From positions 32,182 to 96,181 of the forward strand of contig WJIL01000009.1 in NCBI GenBank assembly GCA_014730275.1: 64,000 nt of DNA, given 5' to 3'. Source of the DNA: Candidatus Lokiarchaeota archaeon. Its GTDB lineage: Archaea; Asgardarchaeota; Thorarchaeia; Thorarchaeales; Thorarchaeaceae. Of the stretch, positions 1 to 8,973 are shown one piece after another. The notes below the pieces were generated by a model. It was not told where the DNA came from. It was given only the letters and a program-made list of their open reading frames with translations, and made no database searches. The first letter of the stretch is position 1. Every line of letters begins with the position of its first letter. The position numbers were made by a program, and so were the translations under genes.

Positions 1-2457
1 CACGGACTCCAGTGGAACAGCAGTATGACGATAGGCATGCAGGTGGTATCTGGGGCCTCTTCATTAGGTCCGAATGAAACATACGTCGTTAAAGGTTCGG
101 AAAACGAATCGCTTTTCGAAATAGGACAGGAAATTACGGTCCCGATAGCGGTCGGAAAGAGCACTCCTCCATTTCAGGAGATTGTTGAATGGAATATGAC
201 CGTCGCTGGCTATGTTTCGGTCCCAGAAGATAAATTGTATGCCATAACTCAGAATCCCTTCGCTGGCATTCTACTTGGACCTTACGGATTCGGGGTGGAA
301 CTTGAATACAATCTTCTAATCTCAGATTGGAGCACAACCATGTCCCCGATTTTGGATGCCTGTAATCAGGTTGAGAATTCGACACAGTATGGCGTCTTGA
401 ACAGCATTCATTGCCGGATTGACAGAGATGCACTCATAGATCCTTACAACATAGACGCTTCTATTGATAGGCTGCGTGAGAAAAGAGAAGCTGTTCTCTC
501 CCGCGTGGAGCGGTTTGGTGCAACGGTTTCATCAAGTCTTACAACTCCCCTACAGCTCTACTCAGCGATTTCCCTGATAATGAATATCACGTTCATGGGC
601 CTCTCGCTTCCAATTTTCTTCATGGCCTACTTCACAGGAACAATGGTTAGTGATGTAGGATACAATCTTCGAAGACGTGAAATCGGGCTGCTTCTCACCA
701 AAGGATACAAACGGGGAACCATTCGGAACATGTTTCTGATCGAGGGGGTTGTAGTTGGAGCACTTGCTGGAGCTGCTTCCATCTTCTTGGGAACTGCTAT
801 TTCATTCTTTGTCGTTGCTCCGTCTGGAATGAGTTATCTATCAGTTGTAACGAACAATCCAATCTCCATTGTACTATCCGTTATTCTTGGCATGGTTTTG
901 GCTCTCATTTCAGTATGGAGACCAGCAAACAGAGCATCCAAGTTGGAACTCCTTGATGCCCTGAAGCATTACGTCTATGTGGAGGAGACTTCAGAGTACA
1001 AACGACTACTCCCGACGCTCACTTTTGTGCTTGGTACCTACAAAATCGTAATTTGGCTGCTTGGCATTGATATGAACGTCCTGCTCACAAGTCTTAGCCC
1101 TGGTAACTGGTTGCTTGCTATTGGGATTGTTGCTTGGCTTGCTATTGACGGGGTTCTGAACACTCTAGGTCCGCTTTTCTTCCTTTACGGGGCGACGAAG
1201 CTTTTCATGCGTGGATCTACCAAGTTCCAAGAGTCGGTCGTTAACGCAGGCAAACGTTTCTTTGGAGCTTTTGGAAAAATAGCAACACGAAATGTCAAAA
1301 GAAATCCAGCCCGTAATGCCGCTCTTGTCTTTATTGTCTCCCTTATTGTCTCCTACGGTGTATTCTCAATTGGCAGTCTATTCTCTGAATATGATCGTGT
1401 GGAGCGTGATGCCCGATATGAGGTGGGAGCTGACCTAAGATTGGAGCTTGAAGGCGAGTTCAATGCTACTGACATAATTGCTAATGTAACTGCGGAAGAA
1501 GAGGTTGTACAAGCAACGACTGAACACCGGCTCGGTCTAACGTCTGGAGGAAGAGATATCTCCGCGCGGGGGATTAAACCTCAAGAGTGGCTTGACACAG
1601 CATTCTATGAACCAGGATGGTTCATAGGTGATGTGGAGGAGATGATGTCTCAGCTCGAAACAGAAGACGGCATCATTCTATCAGTGAGAATTGCCGATGC
1701 ATTAGGACTGGAAACAGGAGATGACATTTACGTGAAGGGGCCTTTGGCATCATCTTCATATCGGCTGCGCATTGTAGGTCTCATTGGCTATCAGTCCTTC
1801 TTAGAAGCTTTCTTGGAAGACATTGATGTTTCAGCCATGGGATCCTATCCATCATATGTTTCTTGGTCCTTCCTCAATGACACAGGACTGGTCGATACTG
1901 CTACCACCAATATTCTGATCGACACTCCATCAGCAACCAATGGAACCCTATTACAACAGGAATTCGATTCCTCCTATCCCGACAGTATCTATCGCAGTTA
2001 CTCTTACACTAGTCAAATCAAGAATTACTATGAGCGACCAATCGAAAGCGGTATCACCAAAATACAATGGGTAGCAGTTGTGTTTGCAGTCATACTCGCT
2101 GTGGTTGGAACAGGTCTGGTAATCATTCTCACGCTTCGAGAGAAGAAGGCTGAGACTGCACTCCTAACTGTTCGCGGGTTCAGCAAATGGCAGCTGTTCA
2201 GGACACTGTTCGCTGAGGTTATGGTCATGGTGGGCTTCTCATTGCTTCTTGGAACTGGAGTAGGCCTGATTCAGATATTTGGAAACACGAATCTCCAGTC
2301 TCAGCAATATACTGGTTTAATTAGGCCACGGGTCGTGCTAGGTGGTTTACCGGGTCTCAACATGATTCTTGTAGTGATAGCTGTGATTTTGGCTGCGGCA
2401 CTACCTGTCTACTGGGAATCAAGGAAGCCCGAAACAAAGGTGGATGTTCTTAGATAA
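1..2457 (+). CDS. ABC transporter permease, FtsX/MacB-like (5' partial)
   Basis: Membrane subunit of an FtsX/LolC/MacB-type ABC exporter. The reading frame is open from base 1, so the true start lies upstream; the first ATG in the window is at 25. An FtsX-type membrane block follows at about residues 180-310 (three to four hydrophobic spans with the typical RRREIGLLLTKG cytoplasmic loop). A linker and a second extracytoplasmic MacB-like domain (about 450-680) come next, then a second FtsX block at the C-terminus containing LREKKAETALLTVRGFSKWQ. This gives the usual two-FtsX-domain plan of about 800 residues. The ATPase gene follows immediately, so the two form one transporter operon. Lipid, lipoprotein or peptide substrates are possible; nothing in the sequence decides which. 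Confidence 0.88.
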   Translation, partial: HGLQWNSSMTIGMQVVSGASSLGPNETYVVKGSENESLFEIGQEITVPIAVGKSTPPFQEIVEWNMTVAGYVSVPEDKLYAITQNPFAGILLGPYGFGVELEYNLLISDWSTTMSPILDACNQVENSTQYGVLNSIHCRIDRDALIDPYNIDASIDRLREKREAVLSRVERFGATVSSSLTTPLQLYSAISLIMNITFMGLSLPIFFMAYFTGTMVSDVGYNLRRREIGLLLTKGYKRGTIRNMFLIEGVVVGALAGAASIFLGTAISFFVVAPSGMSYLSVVTNNPISIVLSVILGMVLALISVWRPANRASKLELLDALKHYVYVEETSEYKRLLPTLTFVLGTYKIVIWLLGIDMNVLLTSLSPGNWLLAIGIVAWLAIDGVLNTLGPLFFLYGATKLFMRGSTKFQESVVNAGKRFFGAFGKIATRNVKRNPARNAALVFIVSLIVSYGVFSIGSLFSEYDRVERDARYEVGADLRLELEGEFNATDIIANVTAEEEVVQATTEHRLGLTSGGRDISARGIKPQEWLDTAFYEPGWFIGDVEEMMSQLETEDGIILSVRIADALGLETGDDIYVKGPLASSSYRLRIVGLIGYQSFLEAFLEDIDVSAMGSYPSYVSWSFLNDTGLVDTATTNILIDTPSATNGTLLQQEFDSSYPDSIYRSYSYTSQIKNYYERPIESGITKIQWVAVVFAVILAVVGTGLVIILTLREKKAETALLTVRGFSKWQLFRTLFAEVMVMVGFSLLLGTGVGLIQIFGNTNLQSQQYTGLIRPRVVLGGLPGLNMILVVIAVILAAALPVYWESRKPETKVDVLR

Positions 2458-2468
2458 AGGTGACAAAC

Positions 2469-3353
2469 ATGAATTCGTATATTGAAGCGAAAGATTTGGT
2501 TAAGGTGTACCGCCTCGGTGAAGTGGAGGTACAAGCGTTACGAGGTCTTTCAATGAGTGTGCATGAGGGAGAGATGGTTGCTATTGTAGGCGCCAGTGGT
2601 TCGGGGAAAACTACATTGCTCAACATTCTGGGAGGAATAACAAGAGCTACTGCTGGCCAGACTGTAATAGCTGGACATGATGTCACAAATGCAAGTCCTG
2701 CGCAGCTGGGACGCCTGAGAAGGGACGTTGTTGGCCATATTTTCCAGGAACTCAATCTCATCCCTACTCTTACCGCCTATGAAAATGTGGAGCTTCCTAT
2801 GCTTGCGGCAAAGAAATCTTCGAAACATCGGGAGGAGCGAGCAACCCATCTCCTCACAGTTATGGGATTGAAGGAGCGAATGAATCACAAACCCGATGAG
2901 CTTTCAGGTGGACAAAGACAACGAGTGGCTATCGCTGCAGCTTTAGCTAATGATCCACAAGTTCTCCTTGCAGATGAGCCTACTGGCGACTTGGACACAG
3001 AAACCGGCGCAGTTGTTATTGATCATCTTCACACGGTAAACAAGCAGCTTGGCAAAACCGTGCTCATGGTTACGCACGACCCCAGTCAGGCACGGCAGTG
3101 TGATAGGATTCTCAGGATTCAGGATGGCCAAATCATATCCGCACAAAGACCTACTGCTGATGATGAAACTAAAGCAGTATCTCGTGTTGATGTTGTTCAG
3201 GAAAGAATAAGCGAAATCAAGGAGGAGATGTTTTCTCTCGATAAGCAGGTACGAGACGGCCAGATACCTCCCGCTGAATTCGCCAGAAAACGAGTAGACC
3301 TAGAAGAACGATTGGAAGTATTCGAGAAGGAATTACATCGGCTTGGCTTCTAA
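2469..3353 (+). CDS. ABC transporter ATP-binding protein, LolD/MacB family
   Basis: Cytoplasmic ATPase partner of the preceding FtsX-type permease. Walker A is GASGSGKTT, the signature is LSGGQRQR, Walker B reads [12 protein letters not shown] and the switch histidine is in VTHD; PTGDLD is typical of the LolD/MacB group. An upstream GTG at 2460 is in frame, but AAAGGTG at 2456-2462 sits at the right distance from the ATG at 2469, so I chose the ATG. The ATPase core ends near residue 230. About 55 extra residues are predicted as a charged helix or coiled coil ([16 protein letters not shown] end), an addition not needed for ATPase activity that may bind a partner. Confidence 0.92.
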   Translation: MNSYIEAKDLVKVYRLGEVEVQALRGLSMSVHEGEMVAIVGASGSGKTTLLNILGGITRATAGQTVIAGHDVTNASPAQLGRLRRDVVGHIFQELNLIPTLTAYENVELPMLAAKKSSKHREERATHLLTVMGLKERMNHKPDELSGGQRQRVAIAAALANDPQVLLADEPTGDLDTETGAVVIDHLHTVNKQLGKTVLMVTHDPSQARQCDRILRIQDGQIISAQRPTADDETKAVSRVDVVQERISEIKEEMFSLDKQVRDGQIPPAEFARKRVDLEERLEVFEKELHRLGF

Positions 3354-3532
3354 TCCTAATTTCAATCATGTGGGATTGGTTCCCGCTCCGGTATGTGATT
3401 GCGTTAGCATTCCTAAATGAACTCCTAGGAAGAGAACCAAAGAAAACATGTATTACGAATAGGTATGATATTGTTAGTCGCTAAAGAACCCTAAGTATTG
3501 CTATACCGACGTGATACCGCTCATCTAACTAC

Positions 3533-3540
3533 TTTATATA
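3533..3540 (+). promoter_or_regulatory. TATA box of the PARP-zinc-finger gene
   Basis: TTTATATA lies about 40 nt before the TTG start at 3577. An archaeal TSS 25-28 nt downstream would fall near 3563 and leave a short leader containing the GAGGTG ribosome site at 3563-3568. The 223-nt gap after the ABC gene shows nothing else I can name. Confidence 0.45.
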
Positions 3541-3576
3541 TTTCAAATCAATCTATACTACTGAGGTGCATGATAC

Positions 3577-4266
3577 TTGACAGAGTGGACCGAAGTGGAA
3601 CTTGACTGGGCATATTTCATAGCTCAGAGTACACTTGAGATGCAGAGAGTCAAAAGGCGAATACCCGTTGGATCTCTGGTACTTGAGAAAGAGAAGGAAC
3701 AAGATGAAGAGACTGGCCAAGCTTGGATATCCACCTACTATGCTATTGCAGAAGAGTCTGGACTCCGCCGGCTTCCCGGAAAGACACAAGCCACTGATTA
3801 TGTGACGAAGATGCTGTTGGGATACATGAAAGACAAAGAAAAGATCCCTCCGAATACAAGAATCGATAAAATCTACAAAAATGGAAATGCCAAACTGAAG
3901 TATGATCCTTCAGAGTATGACAGTTTTTCAATACACTTAACACCACAGAGCGTTGGAGAAAACGTCGAGAACTTCCTGCGATTACTGGATGAACCGGCAA
4001 GAACTAAATTCACGCCTTCTGAGGTTTGGAGAATAGAACCTGCCAAAAGCAGCAGGTCAAAATGTCGGACCTGTGGAGGAAAGATACCGAAAGGGGAGCT
4101 TCGATTGGGCGAACCGGGGTACTATGAAGATCATCTTACATACAAATGGCACCATTTCGACTGTAAGGCTGATGAAATCTGGGGTATTCCAAAAGATATG
4201 CTGGAAGGCCTTGGCAATCTAGAAGAAGAGGACCAAGAAGAAGTTAAAGAAGAACTATGGTCCTGA
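3577..4266 (+). CDS. Protein with C-terminal PARP-type zinc finger
   Basis: Unknown protein of 229 residues. The first 150 residues match no family I recognise and look soluble and alpha/beta. The C-terminal part has C163-x2-C166, then H193-x2-C196, embedded in SRSKCRTCGGKIPKGELRLG and a WHHFDC end. This is the CX2C-X26-HX2C layout and the flanking sequence (K/R-C-xx-C-xxx-I-xKGxLRLG ... W-xH-x-C) of the PARP/DNA-ligase-III zinc finger, which in eukaryotes recognises DNA nicks and ends. The last 30 residues are strongly acidic. The start is TTG with GAGGTG 8 nt upstream. A nucleic-acid-binding role is inference; no catalytic PARP domain is present. Confidence 0.72.
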   Translation: MTEWTEVELDWAYFIAQSTLEMQRVKRRIPVGSLVLEKEKEQDEETGQAWISTYYAIAEESGLRRLPGKTQATDYVTKMLLGYMKDKEKIPPNTRIDKIYKNGNAKLKYDPSEYDSFSIHLTPQSVGENVENFLRLLDEPARTKFTPSEVWRIEPAKSSRSKCRTCGGKIPKGELRLGEPGYYEDHLTYKWHHFDCKADEIWGIPKDMLEGLGNLEEEDQEEVKEELWS

Positions 4267-4326
4267 AACGGCACAAAAGCTTCTCTCATTTGATTTGAAG
4301 GAACTGAGTTGAGAGGCATTTAGCTT

Positions 4327-4602
4327 CTAGTATCTGATGGAGAAGTCCTCAAAGACACCGGTGTGATCTTCCCAATTTACCTCAACGTCCTCTACCCTTG
4401 CAGATCTAGGTCCATCGTGGCAAAACTGAATCATCTCTTTCACTTTGTCTTGATCTCCTTCAAAAACTGCCTCCACTCGACCATCTCGTAGGTTTTTGAC
4501 CCAACCATTTACTCCTCTTTTTCGGGCTTTTCTTTTCGTTGTCGCCCTGAAAAATACACCTTGCACTCTGCCGCTGATGAAAACGTGAGCTCTCCTCTTC
4601 AT
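4327..4602 (-). CDS. acyP: Acylphosphatase
   Basis: Small enzyme hydrolysing acyl phosphates such as acetyl or carbamoyl phosphate. The 91-residue product carries both catalytic motifs: [10 protein letters not shown] (phosphate loop and catalytic Arg) and [17 protein letters not shown] (catalytic Asn in VKN). Length and the SIRY end fit the family. A longer frame opens at 4677, but the ATG at 4602 follows GTGAGGCG and begins exactly at the family's first beta-strand, so I chose it. It is convergent with the zinc-finger gene, and the gap to the CPBP protease is 121 nt, so it may be transcribed alone. Confidence 0.92.
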   Translation of the reverse strand: MKRRAHVFISGRVQGVFFRATTKRKARKRGVNGWVKNLRDGRVEAVFEGDQDKVKEMIQFCHDGPRSARVEDVEVNWEDHTGVFEDFSIRY

Positions 4603-4723
4603 ACATAACGCCTCACAATAACAGGACGAAAATAGCCGTATTCGTCTTTGCTTTTCTATTAGCTTTGCTTCGGTCAATTAAAGAATTCTGAAATCCGAAC
4701 CGAGTATTGTATGGTTATCGTAG

Positions 4724-5494
4724 TTACATGAACCAAGCAATAATGCCGCTAGCGAAATCAATCAAGTAATGCGAAGCAATACATGGTACCAAGTTCCTTG
4801 TTTTGATGTAGAGTACGCCCCAGAACCAACCTGCTGCAATTTGCCCCGCAAGAGCCAGAAATGACATCATGATGTCTCCATGAGAAGCGGCTATTGGACC
4901 AAAGAAATCCGTTGGAATATGCATTAGGCCAAACAGAATACCTGCAATGAACCACGCCTTCTGCTGTCCCAGCGCTCGCTCAAGCTTCGATTGGATTACT
5001 CCGCGATGTACTAGTTCTTCAAGGAACGCCGGAGTATAGATGTAGTACAGGAGCAAAGGTATTGGAATAGGATCGGGTGATTCAAAGAGCGCAGGTACGA
5101 TACCCCAAAGCAAACCAATGACGATCACAAACACTGCTGGCTTCAGATAGAAACTCTTTCGAAATCCTAGGTCAGAGAATTGCCACTTGTTTACAAGTGT
5201 AACAAAAGCGATTGGAAATACGAGCATGAGGATACTGTGAAGTGGTACATTGAGGGGGCCAAGCGGTACGTAAGGGTAATATGCGTCTAGTACAAACTGT
5301 GAGTATATGAATACGAAAACCGATGCGAATGCCACCATCCAAATAAAAAGAGCCTCTAGAACTTCTCTCTGTGCATTGTCGCTTCCTGGCACCACTTCAG
5401 GATAGTCCCCAAGTTTGTCATGAGCCAAGGCGGTGAATCCAATAAGCCCGACTGCATTCCCAATCATCATCACATAGTTGGCAAGGCTTGACAT
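4724..5494 (-). CDS. CPBP family intramembrane metalloprotease (CAAX/Abi)
   Basis: Polytopic membrane protein with seven or eight hydrophobic spans in 256 residues. The three CPBP active-site motifs appear in order near the C-terminus: EELVHR (EExxxR), FGLMHIP (FxxxH) and SHYLID (HxxxD/N-like). This is the Rce1/CAAX-protease superfamily, which cleaves substrates inside the membrane; archaeal members are mostly uncharacterised. Hydrophobic helices start at the N-terminus, and there is a periplasm-like acidic loop at about 25-45. It is followed upstream by 268 nt of non-coding sequence before the divergent isoaspartyl peptidase. Substrate unknown. Confidence 0.88.
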   Translation of the reverse strand: MSSLANYVMMIGNAVGLIGFTALAHDKLGDYPEVVPGSDNAQREVLEALFIWMVAFASVFVFIYSQFVLDAYYPYVPLGPLNVPLHSILMLVFPIAFVTLVNKWQFSDLGFRKSFYLKPAVFVIVIGLLWGIVPALFESPDPIPIPLLLYYIYTPAFLEELVHRGVIQSKLERALGQQKAWFIAGILFGLMHIPTDFFGPIAASHGDIMMSFLALAGQIAAGWFWGVLYIKTRNLVPCIASHYLIDFASGIIAWFM

Positions 5495-5762
5495 CTCTGT
5501 GCACCTGATTTGGTCATACTTGTAGATGCGTCAGGAAAGGGAATGTCTTTTCAATTTTAGTCTGCTGTACTTTCCACTCTATATCATTCAAAGTCCCAAT
5601 CACCCAGATAATGTGCGATATCTTCCAGAATACTGCTTGCTTAATCCTGAAGCAGATTGAGCATGACGCCAACTAGATGGTTCCAGAATCTGTTCTCATT
5701 TTTCTGGCGCGTATAGTCGCAAAAATCGTGATGAAGTAGATTTTTGAAGCATTCAGAGTAAA

Positions 5763-6647
5763 ATGCATTCGGTGTTTAGAACGAGTCTTCCGGTTGTGCT
5801 TGTTCATGGAGGAGCTACCAGATTCAAGAATGAATCTCATGCAGCCGTTCTTGAGGCTGTATCCAAGGCCGCAAAACAAGGAATGTCAGTCCTCGAGTCT
5901 GGTGGATCTTCGCTTGATGCTGTTGAAAGTGCTGTCTGGCTTTTGGAAGAAACGACGCTATTTACTGCGGGCAGGGGCGGTTGCAAGAACAGTGAGGGTG
6001 TTGTTGAGTTGGATGCAATAGTCATGGACGGGCATCGACTTCAGAGCGGCGCCGTCATGGCTGTAACCGATGTCATTCATCCTGTATCTTTGGCTCGATA
6101 TGTTATGGATCGTACGCCCGTGGCTCAAGTAGCTGGCAAAAACGCGACGAGACTTTATGAAAAAATGATATCGGAAGGTTATCGAAAGGAAAGAGCAAGC
6201 GGAGAATCAGGATTACCAGTCATAGCCGATCCATGCGATACCGTTGGTTGTGTTGCGGTGGACGAACATGGACGAATCGCAGTAGCTTCTTCAACAAGTG
6301 GGTGGCCAGGAATGTTACCTGGTCGCGTTGGTGATACAGCCGTAATCGGAAGTGGTGTCTATGCAAACGAGGTTGCAGGAGTCGCGTGTACCGGCAAAGG
6401 AGAACAGATCCTACGTATATGCATGGCAAGAACAGCGGTTTCCTATATCGAACAAGGAATGGTACCTTCGAAGGCAGCTGAGAAGGCAGTACGTGTACTG
6501 AGGGAGAAGACTGCTGGTCAGGCTGGCCTTATTATTCTCGATGCAGAAGGTGAGGTGGGACTGGACTATGATACTCCTCACATGCCTGTTGCTCTTTGCT
6601 TGGACGGGCCTGAAATCGTTATTCAATCAATGAAGCCCAAGTTGTGA
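5763..6647 (+). CDS. Isoaspartyl peptidase / type 2 L-asparaginase (Ntn hydrolase)
   Basis: N-terminal-nucleophile amidohydrolase that cleaves itself and then hydrolyses beta-aspartyl peptides or asparagine. The autoproteolysis site is CDTVGCVAV, where the Thr becomes the N-terminal nucleophile of the beta subunit. It is followed by the substrate loop GWPGMLPGRVGDTAVIGSG, with YA and CTGKGE further on, all diagnostic for the plant-type/IaaA family. The early VHGGA motif and the ESGGSSLDAVESAV helix are also family signatures. The 294-residue length is normal. ATG at 5763 places the VLVHGGA strand at the expected position. It probably serves peptide repair or nitrogen scavenging in the cytoplasm. 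Confidence 0.93.
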   Translation: MHSVFRTSLPVVLVHGGATRFKNESHAAVLEAVSKAAKQGMSVLESGGSSLDAVESAVWLLEETTLFTAGRGGCKNSEGVVELDAIVMDGHRLQSGAVMAVTDVIHPVSLARYVMDRTPVAQVAGKNATRLYEKMISEGYRKERASGESGLPVIADPCDTVGCVAVDEHGRIAVASSTSGWPGMLPGRVGDTAVIGSGVYANEVAGVACTGKGEQILRICMARTAVSYIEQGMVPSKAAEKAVRVLREKTAGQAGLIILDAEGEVGLDYDTPHMPVALCLDGPEIVIQSMKPKL

Positions 6648-6734
6648 GTGTTACGCGGGAAATTATCACTACCGATTTCTGTACAAGAATTGAGTTATCC
6701 TATCTCGGAATCTAGGTACACAAGAAAATGAGGA

Positions 6735-6748
6735 GCCCCAGATGGGGC
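6735..6748. terminator. Short GC hairpin between convergent genes
   Basis: GCCCC-AGAT-GGGGC forms a five-pair stem in the 176-nt gap between the convergent isoaspartyl peptidase and thioredoxin-like genes. There is no strong T tract on either side, so its role as a terminator is only a guess from position. Confidence 0.25.
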
Positions 6749-6823
6749 GTACAAGGTCACTCTGACACCGGAACATCCTAAACAAATCAACGCCAGAACA
6801 CTACGTATGATAACTAGTATTTC

Positions 6824-7306
6824 CTATTTCCCGTCGTTTTCTATGATTGCCAGAATCTCCTCTTCAATTGTTGGAGTCATTTTTGGTCTGGTCTTGATTC
6901 TCCCGACTTCTTCGCCATCTTCATCGAAAATAATGATAGTTGGACTGCTCGTGATGCCAAAGGTATCTACTTCCTCTGGACTTGGCGGTACTGCCCAGTG
7001 CTTGTTGGATGGTCTTCTAGGCTTCTCCATTCCCCCTAAAGCTCTGATTTCAATACCTGTTTCATCTTCTAGAAGGGAAAGCACTGGCACGGCCTTTCTA
7101 GCGTCACCGCACCAATCTGCGAATACGACAATGAGCGTGTAGCTATCAGCATATTTTTTGAGTTCCTCAACGGTATCCTCGTTGAGCTGATATCTTTCAC
7201 GCACTGTCTGGTACATCCTGCTATAGCGAGGATTCATTGATTGAATGTAGCTTGTGCAAGTAGGGCATTCCTCTTGTACATCATTCAGATTGGGAATTCC
7301 AACCAC
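6824..7306 (-). CDS. Thioredoxin-fold protein with WCGDA active site
   Basis: Thioredoxin-like protein of 160 residues. The active-site loop reads FADWCGDARKAVP, so only the N-terminal cysteine of the usual CxxC is kept, and the cis-proline loop TSSPTIIIF follows at the right place. This is the Thioredoxin_9/CGD group, often annotated as thioredoxin family without known targets. A separate CPTC pair near residue 14 could bind metal or take over as redox partner. It is read 10 nt after the ferritin-like gene, so the two are an operon. The GTG start is uncertain because the GGAGG site abuts it. A peroxide-related or metal-related role is inferred from the neighbour. Confidence 0.75.
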   Translation of the reverse strand: MVGIPNLNDVQEECPTCTSYIQSMNPRYSRMYQTVRERYQLNEDTVEELKKYADSYTLIVVFADWCGDARKAVPVLSLLEDETGIEIRALGGMEKPRRPSNKHWAVPPSPEEVDTFGITSSPTIIIFDEDGEEVGRIKTRPKMTPTIEEEILAIIENDGK

Positions 7307-7316
7307 CCTCCGTATC

Positions 7317-7793
7317 CTACTCCTCGCAGATGATATCGCTGCCTTTTTCGCCTTTCTTGGGTTGCAGTGGATATTGTTTTACAAGCGATACAAGTTCCTT
7401 TATGTCCTTCTGATGTCTCATCTCGTCTTCTCGCAGATGACTCAGAAGCTTCCTTGCTACAGGATTGTCCATCTCTTCAATAGCTTGGCCGAGGTAGTCT
7501 GACATCTGTTTCTCTTGTTCCAATAGTGATTCAAGACGTCTCTCGAGCTGAATCCTCTCGGTATACCGATCTACTTTTGCGCTCCATGTATCACAAGGCG
7601 CTTCATTGAGCAAATCAATCACACCTTCAAGGAATTGTTGGTGCTTCCAAGTGTCAAGTCGCATAAAGAGAAGTACTAGACGGACAACTGCTTGTCTAGA
7701 CTCACCTTCATACTCTGAAAGCTGCTCAAGAGTACTACTCTCTACATCAATTTGATTCTGCAAAACATCCATGAGCTTCTGTTGGTTCGACAA
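7317..7793 (-). CDS. Ferritin-like four-helix protein
   Basis: All-helical protein of 158 residues resembling the rubrerythrin/ferritin-like superfamily. The last helix carries LREDEMRHQKDI, an E-x2-H pair typical of a di-iron site, and an earlier helix has ESSTLEQLSEYE. There is no rubredoxin domain. The start is TTG with GAGGTG 8 nt before it. It is cotranscribed with the thioredoxin-fold gene. A second ferritin-like gene with the same REDEIRHH element lies at 15459-15998. Metal binding, and thus oxidoreductase activity, is inferred from the motif only. Confidence 0.65.
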   Translation of the reverse strand: MSNQQKLMDVLQNQIDVESSTLEQLSEYEGESRQAVVRLVLLFMRLDTWKHQQFLEGVIDLLNEAPCDTWSAKVDRYTERIQLERRLESLLEQEKQMSDYLGQAIEEMDNPVARKLLSHLREDEMRHQKDIKELVSLVKQYPLQPKKGEKGSDIICEE

Positions 7794-7882
7794 ACCTTTT
7801 TCACCTCAATAGTTTTCTTCACTATCGTTAATTACAACTTCACTAATAAACCCATCGTTTGAGACTATTAATTTCATAATCA

Positions 7883-8962
7883 TTATACCAAATTTGTCTT
7901 AGAATCTAACCAGGGCTGAATATGGGCAAAAAGCTTTCTATACCCTTCGCATAGGAACGTCCGGGCTCCTTCTAAGCGGTCCTTAGGACAACCTCCGTGA
8001 CACAATCCCCACCAAGGACAATCAACACATTCTTCCTTTGTTTGAGCCTTCCGCTGTTCAAATTCGCTTCTGCGAGATAGAACATCCTTCCACGATACAT
8101 CTCTGAAATTGCCGAGGTGTTCATCAGGGAACACGAAAAAATCGCAGGGATATATGTCTCCGTTATGCTCAATGACGAGATATCTCCCACAGTCCTTAGA
8201 TATTGAACATAGTGATGTCTGTTGTCTGCCGGCAAGGTTCTCAAATATGGCATCAAACAGACGGATATGAACTTGCCTTGGGTTATCTTCTTTCTTCCAC
8301 TGATCAAACAAAGTACATAGGAATTCCCCATATGCTCTTGGCTCAACCGAATGATCCTTCAGCTTCCCGGTATTTTGGTCAATATCTGCGGCAGGAATGA
8401 ACTGTAAATGCTGGAACCCTTGTTGTCTATGAAATCGATAAATTGTGCGGGCATTTTGCATGTTGCCCTGATGAATGACTGTGAGAATATTGAATTGCAC
8501 ACCATGTTTCTTGAGCAAATCAGCACTATCCATTGCTTGTTGCCACGTACCCTCACCCCTAGCTGAATCATGGATTTCTTTTGGCCCATCTATGCTTAAG
8601 CCTACAAGGAATTTGTATTCTGCCAAGAACTCTGCCCAGTCACGGTCAATCCTCGTGCCGTTTGTCTGTAACGCATTGCCAATTCTCTGGCCCTTATGAC
8701 CGAATTTAGACTCAAATCTCACAGCTTGTTTGAAGAATTCAAGTCCAGAAAGTGTTGGTTCGCCACCCTGCCAAGAAAACACGCTTGGACTGAATCCCAA
8801 TTGCAAGTAGCTCTTAACTAACTCACGAAGAGTATCGGTTGACATAACAGTCCGTTCTTTGTTGGAATAACAACGCTCTGGAACATCAAGATAGAAACAA
8901 TAGTCACATGTGAGATTGCACATACCGGATACCGGCTTAACCAGCAACTGAAATGGTCGCAC
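7883..8962 (-). CDS. Anaerobic sulfatase-maturating enzyme (radical SAM/SPASM)
   Basis: Radical SAM enzyme that oxidises the active-site Cys or Ser of sulfatases to C-alpha-formylglycine. The SAM-cluster motif is C15-x3-C19-x2-C22 within GMCNLTCDYCFYLD, and KPVSGMCNLTC is characteristic of this family. The C-terminal SPASM cysteines for two auxiliary 4Fe-4S clusters follow (CSISKDCGRY, YPCDFF, CVDCPWWGLCHGGCPKDR). Its start is GTG with AGGTG 8 nt upstream, 11 nt after the stop of the sulfatase it presumably modifies. The pair plus the flavoprotein upstream form one operon. Length (359) is slightly short but complete. Confidence 0.92.
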   Translation of the reverse strand: MRPFQLLVKPVSGMCNLTCDYCFYLDVPERCYSNKERTVMSTDTLRELVKSYLQLGFSPSVFSWQGGEPTLSGLEFFKQAVRFESKFGHKGQRIGNALQTNGTRIDRDWAEFLAEYKFLVGLSIDGPKEIHDSARGEGTWQQAMDSADLLKKHGVQFNILTVIHQGNMQNARTIYRFHRQQGFQHLQFIPAADIDQNTGKLKDHSVEPRAYGEFLCTLFDQWKKEDNPRQVHIRLFDAIFENLAGRQQTSLCSISKDCGRYLVIEHNGDIYPCDFFVFPDEHLGNFRDVSWKDVLSRRSEFEQRKAQTKEECVDCPWWGLCHGGCPKDRLEGARTFLCEGYRKLFAHIQPWLDSKTNLV

Positions 8963-8973
8963 TACTCTGACAC

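Noticed and set aside
3354..3576. Possible RNA gene in the gap after the ABC transporter (GGTTCCCGCTCCGG patch)
   Set aside because: No cloverleaf with T-arm GTTCRANNC, no acceptor stem pairing that I could find.
6735..6748. Considered as a regulatory RNA hairpin
   Set aside because: Only five pairs and a short loop; kept only as a low-confidence terminator.
7883..8962. The anSME-like radical SAM enzyme as activase for the glycyl radical enzyme
   Set aside because: It has the SPASM C-terminus and lies beside a Cys-type sulfatase 17 kb away; activases have a different short architecture.
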